From an uncultured Collinsella sp. (lineage in GTDB: Bacteria; Actinomycetota; Coriobacteriia; Coriobacteriales; Coriobacteriaceae): a stretch of 5,707 nt of DNA. This document shows positions 1 to 3,868 of this stretch, piece by piece (position 1 is the first letter of the stretch; the number at the start of each line of letters is the position of its first letter). The stretch is taken from the NCBI GenBank assembly GCA_900551555.1, contig URWC01000125.1, positions 1-5,707 on the forward strand. The letters are read 5' to 3'. The position numbers and the translations under genes were made by a program. The notes beneath the pieces are model-generated. The model ran no database searches, was not told where the DNA came from, and was given only the letters and a program-made list of their open reading frames with translations.

Positions 1-372
1 CGCCCGCACGGCCTCAGAGCGCTTCAGCGCCACGCGGATCCGTGCGAACAGCTCCTCGATCGCAAACGGCTTGGTCAGGTAATCGTCGGCGCCGGCATCG
101 AGCCCGGCAACCTTGTCCATCACGGCATCGCGCGCGGTGACCATGATCACTGGCACATCCTTGTGCTTGCGGACACGCCGCAAGACCTCCATGCCGTTGA
201 GCTGCGGCAACAGCACATCGAGCAGAATCAGATCGTAGTCGCGCTCCAGCGCCAGGTCCACGGCGGTACGGCCGTCGGCGGCGTGCTCCACCTGGTAGCC
301 CTCGTGCTCCAGTTCGAGCGTCACAAAGCGGGCGATTTTCTCCTCGTCCTCTACGATCAGGATCCGTGTCAT
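1..372 (-). CDS. Response regulator, receiver domain (C-terminus cut by window edge)
   Basis: This is the cytoplasmic phospho-acceptor half of a two-component response regulator. The 124 visible residues form a complete CheY-like receiver: the acidic pair E8/D9 in LIVEDEE, the phospho-acceptor D52 in DLILLDVLLP, T79 in MVTARD, and K101 in the TKPF motif. The text after TKPF (ELFARIRVALKR) is typical of OmpR/PhoB-family regulators, so a winged-helix DNA-binding domain probably follows beyond the left edge. That part is inferred, not seen. The ATG at 372 is the natural start because the receiver begins directly with MTRILIVEDEE. The upstream 18 nt hold only a weak G-rich ribosome site, so translation may be coupled to the preceding DUF4342 gene. 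A sensor kinase may follow further left, but none is visible. Confidence 0.93.
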   Translation of the reverse strand, partial: MTRILIVEDEEKIARFVTLELEHEGYQVEHAADGRTAVDLALERDYDLILLDVLLPQLNGMEVLRRVRKHKDVPVIMVTARDAVMDKVAGLDAGADDYLTKPFAIEELFARIRVALKRSEAVRA

Positions 373-390
373 GCGTGCCCCCGTCTGTGA

Positions 391-933
391 TTACTTGTCG
401 TCGTTCAGATTTTGCTTGATGTCGTCCGCGGCATCGGCAGCGTGATTCATAAGGTTGTTGATGCTGCCGGGCACGTCGCCGTCGCTGTCGATGCGGTAGC
501 GCATGCCAAAGAACAGGCCAATCAGCATCAGCCATATCGTGGCGCCCCAGGCAAACAGCGCGACAATTGGGATCAGGATGGGGATGTTGAGGATGATCGC
601 ATCGCGGCGCGTGGCGATAAACTTGGTGTCCAGGCTCAGGCGGAAGAGCTTTTTGAGGTACTCCCACACGCTGTCCATCTTCTTGGAGAAGTCGGTCTTT
701 TCGCTCGACTTCTCGTAGGCGGCCTGCGCGGCGACCATCTCGGCCGAGGGCTCATCGACTGGCGCGGACTCGGTGGCGGCGTGCGCCGACGTGGTCTGGG
801 TCTTGCCCTGCGACTCGAGCCAAATGATGGCATCCAGAACGTTGCCGTCGGCGGCGTCGAGCGCGGCCTTGGCATCGGTGTAGCTCACGTTGCACTTGGT
901 GCGGATGGTTTCAACTTTTTCGAGGTCGTCCAT
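391..933 (-). CDS. DUF4342 family membrane protein with N-terminal UBA-like domain
   Basis: A 180-residue protein of unknown function. Residues 1-44 form a three-helix UBA/TS-N-like module resembling the N-terminus of elongation factor Ts (VSYTDAKAALDAADGNVLDAIIWLESQGK pattern: V16, Y18, A21, G30, V32, A35, L39, G43). Residues 45-80 are an Ala/Glu/Pro-rich linker. Residues 84-150 match the DUF4342 core as I remember it, with a hydrophobic stretch at about 112-144 that could cross the membrane once or as a tight hairpin. The tail (155-180) is polar and acidic and may be helical. The start is supported by AAAGGA six bases upstream of the ATG. The gene precedes a response regulator by 18 nt, so the two are probably co-transcribed. 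A role as an accessory or target of that signalling system is inference from context. The family call is fairly secure; the biochemical role is unknown. Confidence 0.85.
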   Translation of the reverse strand: MDDLEKVETIRTKCNVSYTDAKAALDAADGNVLDAIIWLESQGKTQTTSAHAATESAPVDEPSAEMVAAQAAYEKSSEKTDFSKKMDSVWEYLKKLFRLSLDTKFIATRRDAIILNIPILIPIVALFAWGATIWLMLIGLFFGMRYRIDSDGDVPGSINNLMNHAADAADDIKQNLNDDK

Positions 934-939
934 GACCTG

Positions 940-945
940 TCCTTT
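940..945 (-). promoter_or_regulatory. Ribosome binding site of the DUF4342 gene
   Basis: AAAGGA on the minus strand, six bases before the ATG at 933. It fixes this ATG as the start. Confidence 0.7.
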
Positions 946-963
946 CGTTCGATGGACGCGACG

Positions 964-980
964 CCGGGCGATCTGCCCGG
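964..980 (-). other. GC-rich hairpin in the leader of the DUF4342 operon
   Basis: CCGGGC (964-969) and GCCCGG (975-980) pair perfectly around a five-base loop. If the promoter at 1052-1079 is right, this hairpin lies in the 5' untranslated leader about 30 nt before the start codon and leaves the ribosome site free. No T-run follows it, so it is not a standard intrinsic terminator. Any regulatory or mRNA-stabilising role is inference. Confidence 0.35.
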
Positions 981-1051
981 GCGCGAGCGTTGCGTTCGGC
1001 GGTCTGCGTTGCGCGGCGCCGCCCCGCCCTTGGTCGAACTCTATAGTGCAG

Positions 1052-1079
1052 GTTATAGATTAAGCGATTCTTGAGCCAA
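1052..1079 (-). promoter_or_regulatory. Candidate sigma-70-type promoter for the DUF4342/response regulator operon
   Basis: On the minus strand, TTGGCT (1074-1079, four of six matches to TTGACA) and TATAAC (1052-1057, five of six matches to TATAAT) are separated by 16 bp. The stretch is AT-richer than its surroundings. Transcription would start near 1045, giving a leader of about 110 nt. This is the best promoter-like match I found for the leftward operon; it was assigned by eye. Confidence 0.5.
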
Positions 1080-1275
1080 GATTAATGTTGGATGAGTTTT
1101 TGCGCGGCGGTGGGAAAAGTATTAGACCTCGATAGCGGGGGATGGGGTACCGGTGTAAAACGGCGTCAAGGGTTGGTTGAGCAGGCGGTTTCTCCATTGA
1201 TGTCCGCACAGCATGTGACACTTACCCTGCCGCCCCGCTCTGCCGCGGCGGCATGCGTCTGAACAACGACTCTCT

Positions 1276-1281
1276 AAGGAG
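1276..1281 (+). promoter_or_regulatory. Ribosome binding site of the small membrane protein gene
   Basis: AAGGAG ends ten bases before the ATG at 1292. It is the reason for choosing that start over the in-frame ATG at 1253, which has no such site. Confidence 0.7.
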
Positions 1282-1291
1282 TTCGATACCG

Positions 1292-1531
1292 ATGAGTGAC
1301 AACGCAAAGCATCTCGCAAAGAAGTGCGTAAAGGACGCGGGGCCGTGCCTCGCGCTGTGCGTAGCCGGCGCAGCGGTCGCGCTGCTGGCTGTTCTGGGGC
1401 CGTTCGACGTGCTCCGAAGTGCCAGCTTTCTGCATGTTTGCATGGCTCTTGCCGGCGCCACGATGACCGGCGGCGTGCTCGATCTGATCTTTTGGGTGTT
1501 TGACCCGTTTGGATGGAAGAGCGAGGGGTAG
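1292..1531 (+). CDS. Small two-transmembrane hypothetical protein (79 aa)
   Basis: I do not recognise this gene. The 79-residue product starts with a basic stretch (MSDNAKHLAKKCVKD). It has a first hydrophobic segment at about 17-36, a short polar break (DVLRS), a second hydrophobic segment at about 44-70 with a GG pair, and a short tail ending DPFGWKSEG. This predicts a hairpin-shaped inner-membrane protein with both ends in the cytoplasm. It has three cysteines in the N-terminal third (C12, C19, C23) and one more at C50, but no CxxC pair or other metal-binding motif. An in-frame ATG at 1253 would add 13 residues but lacks a ribosome site. The metallophosphoesterase follows 85 nt downstream on the same strand with no terminator in between, so they may share a transcript. 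Coding status rests on the good ribosome site and the plausible membrane topology. Confidence 0.65.
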   Translation: MSDNAKHLAKKCVKDAGPCLALCVAGAAVALLAVLGPFDVLRSASFLHVCMALAGATMTGGVLDLIFWVFDPFGWKSEG

Positions 1532-1616
1532 GTCCCAAAGGATGGAAGGGCTGGAACGGTTGACTTAGTGATCGTGCAGAATGTGGGCTAGCGACTTACA
1601 GGGAAGTGGTGATCCG

Positions 1617-2342
1617 ATGACGGTCTATGTGACGGGCGATATTCACGGCGGCGTCGACATGCAAAAGCTTCGCGACTGGGATCTTGGGGATGGTCTGACA
1701 AGTGACGACTATCTCATCATCGCGGGCGACTTTGGCTTTCCGTGGGATTTCTCTGCCGAGGAATGTGCCGACATCGCCTGGCTGGAGTCGCGCCCCTATA
1801 CCGTGCTGTTTGTCGACGGCAACCACGAGCGTTTCGATCACTGGTCGGAGCGCCCCATGGAGCTGTGGCACGGCGGCCTGACGCAGCGTCTGTCGGACAC
1901 CTCGCCCATCCGACGCCTGACGCGCGGTGAGGTTTTTGAGCTCGACGGCTCAACGATCTTTACCATGGGCGGCGCCACGAGCGTGGATAAGGAATACCGC
2001 ATTCCGTATTCCAGCTGGTGGCCGCAGGAGCTGCCGGACGAGCGCAACTTTGAGGAGGCGCGGGCAAAGCTCGACAGCGTGGGTTGGAAGGTCGACTATG
2101 CGATCACCCATACCTGCTCCACGCGCATGCTTTCGCCCACGCTTTACCCGGCACCTGGCTGGAATTATCCCGATGTCGATCGACTCACCACGTTTTTCGA
2201 CGAGCTGGAGGACCACCTGGACTACAAGCGCTGGTACTACGGGCATTTTCATCGGGATACCAACCCGGCCGAGCGTCACACCGTGCTCTACGACTGCATC
2301 GTTCGCTTGGGCGACGAACTCCAGCCCTGGGATGTTGCGTAG
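1617..2342 (+). CDS. Calcineurin-like metallophosphoesterase
   Basis: A 241-residue cytoplasmic phosphoesterase of the calcineurin-like superfamily, which uses two metal ions to cleave phosphomono- or diesters. All signature blocks are present in order: GDIHG (D8, H10), GDFGF (D38), GNHE (N69, with H70 as the likely catalytic residue), the ITH histidine H165, and GHFH (H210, H212). The active site should therefore be intact. No signal peptide or membrane segment is seen. Residues 130-145, with the WWPQELP stretch, and 170-190 are insertions that may shape substrate choice. The substrate cannot be read from the sequence. I chose the ATG at 1617 because the catalytic fold begins at once (MTVYVTGDIHG) and a purine-rich stretch (AGGGAAGTGGTG) precedes it. 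The in-frame ATG at 1581 would add 12 unlike residues. The gene ends 15 bp before the convergent gluQRS stop codon. Confidence 0.9.
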   Translation: MTVYVTGDIHGGVDMQKLRDWDLGDGLTSDDYLIIAGDFGFPWDFSAEECADIAWLESRPYTVLFVDGNHERFDHWSERPMELWHGGLTQRLSDTSPIRRLTRGEVFELDGSTIFTMGGATSVDKEYRIPYSSWWPQELPDERNFEEARAKLDSVGWKVDYAITHTCSTRMLSPTLYPAPGWNYPDVDRLTTFFDELEDHLDYKRWYYGHFHRDTNPAERHTVLYDCIVRLGDELQPWDVA

Positions 2343-2357
2343 AGGCGGGGTGGCTGG

Positions 2358-3359
2358 CTACTCGACCGTTACAGTGATGTTTTCCCGATGCGTGCGGATG
2401 ACGTCCCAGCTAAAGTGCTCGACCAGCTGCTCGGCGGTACGCGGCGTGGTGTCCGGCGCGATGCCTGTTTGCCCGGCGAGCCATCCCAACAGTGCCTCGG
2501 GTGTGCAAAAGCGGGTGCGGAGCTCGCCCAGGTCCAGATCGCGATCGCGCTTGGAAAGGCGGCGGCCGTCCGGTGACATGAGCAGCGGAATGTGCGCGTA
2601 GTGCGGCGTGGGCAGTCCCAGCAGATGTTGCAGATAGATCTGGCGCGGCGTGGAACCAAGCAGGTCGCATCCGCGTACGATCTCGGTGACGCCCATGGCA
2701 GCGTCGTCGACCACCACGGCCAGCTGATAGGCAAACACGCCGTCGCTGCGGCGCACCAAAAAGTCACCGCACTCGGTGGCGAGTGCTTCGCATTGGGCTC
2801 CGTACGTGCGGTCCACGAATTCGATCACGTCGCTGGCGAGGTCGTCGACGGTGGGCACGCGCAGGCGCGTGGCCGGAGCACGCAGGGCACTGCGGCGGGT
2901 GATTTCATCAGCAGAAAGACCTCTGCAGGCGCCGCGGTAGATGGGCGTGCCGTCGCTGGCGTGCGGCGCGCTCGCGGCGTGGAGTTCGGCACGCGTGCAA
3001 AAACAGGGATAGGTGAGGCCGGCGTCTTGCAGCTGACGCAGGGCGTCCTCGTACAGATCCAGGCGATCGTGCTGGTAGTAGGGGCCTTCGTCCCACTCCA
3101 GTCCCAGCCAGGCCAGGTCGTCAATCAATTGAGTGGCAAGTTCCGGGCGCTTGCAGCGATCGTCCAGGTCCTCGATGCGCAGCACGATGCTGCCGCCTTG
3201 GCTGCGGGTCGAAAGCCACGAGCACAAGCAGCTGAACACGTTGCCCAAGTGCATGCGGCCCGAGGGCGACGGGGCAAAGCGGCCCACGACGGGGGTGGGC
3301 GCTGCCGTTGCTGGTGCGTCCGCGGCGTGTGTTGCTATGTTGCGTGCGTTGATATCCAT
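2358..3359 (-). CDS. gluQ: Glutamyl-Q tRNA(Asp) synthetase
   Basis: A 333-residue truncated paralogue of glutamyl-tRNA synthetase. The family activates glutamate and attaches it to the queuosine base at the wobble position of tRNA(Asp), rather than to the tRNA 3' end. Seen here: the N-terminal GRFAPSPSG block (26-34), a HIGH-like HLGN (37-40), LRIEDLD (60-66), a zinc-site pattern C119-x-C121...Y141-x3-C145, the family-typical VRGCDLLGSTPRQIYL (228-243), and a KMSKS-like RLSKRD (267-272). The protein ends soon afterwards, without the anticodon-binding domain of true GluRS, which supports GluQRS. An Ala/Thr-rich extension of about 23 residues precedes the fold. The ATG at 3359 lacks a ribosome site but lies eight bases after a TATACT hexamer, suggesting a leaderless mRNA. 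It is convergent with the phosphoesterase gene. The symbol yadB is also used. Confidence 0.93.
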   Translation of the reverse strand: MDINARNIATHAADAPATAAPTPVVGRFAPSPSGRMHLGNVFSCLCSWLSTRSQGGSIVLRIEDLDDRCKRPELATQLIDDLAWLGLEWDEGPYYQHDRLDLYEDALRQLQDAGLTYPCFCTRAELHAASAPHASDGTPIYRGACRGLSADEITRRSALRAPATRLRVPTVDDLASDVIEFVDRTYGAQCEALATECGDFLVRRSDGVFAYQLAVVVDDAAMGVTEIVRGCDLLGSTPRQIYLQHLLGLPTPHYAHIPLLMSPDGRRLSKRDRDLDLGELRTRFCTPEALLGWLAGQTGIAPDTTPRTAEQLVEHFSWDVIRTHRENITVTVE

Positions 3360-3366
3360 GCGGACG

Positions 3367-3372
3367 AGTATA
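3367..3372 (-). promoter_or_regulatory. -10 element of gluQ, implying a leaderless transcript
   Basis: TATACT (five of six matches to TATAAT) on the minus strand. Seven bases separate it from the A of the gluQ ATG, so the expected transcription start coincides with the start codon. No good -35 is present: the hexamer 17 bp upstream reads GTCTCT. No extended -10 TGn motif is present either. Confidence 0.45.
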
Positions 3373-3497
3373 GCGCGGGGCGCGGTGGGAGAGACGCTGC
3401 CGTGGCCTGCAAGTTGCCGAGGCCGCGCGTTGCGCGTGCCGGACCACCGGCTCGACAGCTCGATCGCCGCCCGCCAGCCCAACCCCTCAAACGACAG

Positions 3498-3531
3498 AAA
3501 CCCCGGCAGCTCTTCGCAACTGCCGGGGTTT
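3498..3531. terminator. Strong 12-bp hairpin, terminator-like, possibly bidirectional
   Basis: AAACCCCGGCAG (3498-3509) and CTGCCGGGGTTT (3520-3531) are perfect inverted repeats around a ten-base loop. The GC-rich stem with A tracts on one side and T tracts on the other is the form of an intrinsic terminator usable in both directions, although only three Ts follow directly on either strand. Read leftward, the stem can extend by a U-G and a U-A pair. Its location between two divergent genes is unexpected, since neither neighbour ends here. Confidence 0.6.
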
Positions 3532-3540
3532 CCGCGGAAA
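3529..3540. repeat. Perfect 12-bp palindrome overlapping the hairpin
   Basis: TTTCCGCGGAAA is its own reverse complement. Its first three bases are the last three of the hairpin's right arm, so the two structures would compete or alternate. It could be a protein-binding operator or a chance product of the flanking T and A tracts. Confidence 0.45.
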
Positions 3541-3608
3541 AGGGGGACATGATCCTCGAGCGAACGGCAAAGGGGCAAACCGTTTTCGCTCAACTGCTTT
3601 ATCCCCCT
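3541..3608. other. Long-range stem-loop, candidate structured RNA or second terminator
   Basis: AGGGGGA (3541-3547) pairs with TCCCCCT (3602-3608). Inside, GAGCGAACGG (3558-3567) pairs with CCGTTTTCGCTC (3580-3591), allowing a two-base T bulge, around a 12-base loop. The two stems are separated by a symmetric 10/10 internal loop. Read leftward, the closing arm runs straight into extra Ts (TCCCCCTTTT), so it could be a leftward terminator in tandem with the hairpin at 3498-3531. Pairing was found by eye and I recognise no RNA family. Confidence 0.4.
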
Positions 3609-3668
3609 CGCTCGCCGGCTTAATCGGCTCACGCCGCGCCCACACAAAGCCGCTACACCTGTGACGGA

Positions 3669-3755
3669 GCTATGAAGTGGTATCTATTGCCGGAGCGGGC
3701 TATGCCAAGGAGTGTCCCAGATTGCCGGCAGATAAGGAACGTCCCTAGGTGCCGG
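3669..3755 (+). repeat. Degenerate short direct repeats
   Basis: Two 22-base units (3707-3728 and 3734-3755, period 27) share AAGGA, GTCCC and TGCCGG at identical spacing, with 16 of 22 positions matching. A third, more diverged unit lies just upstream: GCTATG (3669-3674) and ATTGCCGG (3686-3693) recur as GCTATG (3699-3704) and ATTGCCGG (3721-3728). They could be decayed copies of a dispersed intergenic repeat or operator-like sites upstream of the DUF2207 gene. Confidence 0.4.
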
Positions 3756-3828
3756 TCGCGGGCGTGACTTTCGTCCCGTTTGATACTCCGCTGGCCTAGA
3801 TGTTCGTCATGTGCGCCCGTAAACGTGG

Positions 3829-3834
3829 GACAAT
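3829..3834 (+). promoter_or_regulatory. Weak -10 candidate of the DUF2207 gene
   Basis: GACAAT (four of six matches to TATAAT) lies about 35 bp before the ATG at 3869. No convincing -35 is at the right distance; TTCGTC at 3803-3808 is 20 bp away. This is offered only as the most likely start region. Confidence 0.2.
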
Positions 3835-3855
3835 GGCGTTACTGGTATCACAGAC

Positions 3856-3861
3856 AAAGGA
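3856..3861 (+). promoter_or_regulatory. Ribosome binding site of the DUF2207 gene
   Basis: AAAGGA ends seven bases before the ATG at 3869. It supports that start and is consistent with the signal peptide that follows. Confidence 0.7.
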
Positions 3862-3868
3862 TGTGCCC

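Larger units (their letters stand above)
934..1291. other. Gene-free divergent control region (358 nt)
   Basis: This region separates the leftward DUF4342 operon from the rightward small membrane protein gene. It contains the leader hairpin at 964-980, a perfect 10-bp palindrome GCGGCGCCGC (1013-1022), an AT-rich patch at about 1040-1130 with the leftward promoter candidate, and the ribosome site of the rightward gene at 1276-1281. I found no convincing rightward -35/-10 pair; TATTAG at 1120-1125 is the closest -10-like hexamer and lacks a good -35 partner. No RNA gene or repeat was recognised. Confidence 0.6.
3360..3868. other. Gene-free divergent intergenic region (509 nt) with structured DNA
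   Basis: This region separates leftward gluQ from the rightward DUF2207 gene. From left to right it holds the gluQ -10 element, GC-rich short inverted repeats (3421-3440 and 3438-3451, the latter GCCGG-ACCA-CCGGC), a strong hairpin (3498-3531), an overlapping palindrome (3529-3540), a longer stem-loop (3541-3608), a degenerate short repeat (about 3669-3755), and the promoter/ribosome site zone of the DUF2207 gene. The leftward frame of gluQ stays open upstream to 3647, but that stretch runs through the hairpins and is unlikely to be coding. No tRNA or recognised RNA family was seen. Confidence 0.6.

Noticed and set aside
1013..1022. Perfect palindrome GCGGCGCCGC as an operator
   Set aside because: A ten-base GC-only palindrome is easily produced by chance in DNA this GC-rich, and nothing else marks it as a binding site.
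412..1074. 220-codon open frame on the + strand across the DUF4342 gene
   Set aside because: It is a shadow of the DUF4342 gene on the opposite strand, runs through that gene's promoter region and has a Gly/Val/Arg-rich product without motifs.
1560..1595. Promoter before the phosphoesterase based on TTGACT at 1560-1565
   Set aside because: The -35-like hexamer is good, but no -10-like hexamer lies 16-18 bp downstream; TAGCGA at 1589 is too far away.
1927..2601. 224-codon open frame on the + strand overlapping the phosphoesterase and the gluQ 3' end
   Set aside because: It is out of frame with the intact phosphoesterase, is Arg/Ser/Thr-rich without a domain, and spans the convergent stop codons.
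3541..3608. tRNA, T-box or known riboswitch in the structured intergenic element
   Set aside because: There is no cloverleaf with T-arm consensus, no T-box bulge sequence, and no downstream gene in the position a riboswitch would control. It is kept only as an unassigned structured element.
2592..3623. Long open frame of 343 codons on the + strand opposite gluQ
   Set aside because: It is the antisense shadow of the well-supported gluQ gene. Its protein is low-complexity (Ala/Gly/Val/Arg/His) with no recognisable domain and no ribosome site.
3360..3647. Upstream extension of gluQ to an ATG at 3647, adding 96 residues
   Set aside because: The extension reads through the strong hairpin and the stem-loop, has no homology that I recognise to GluQRS, and would place coding sequence over the -10 element next to the real start.
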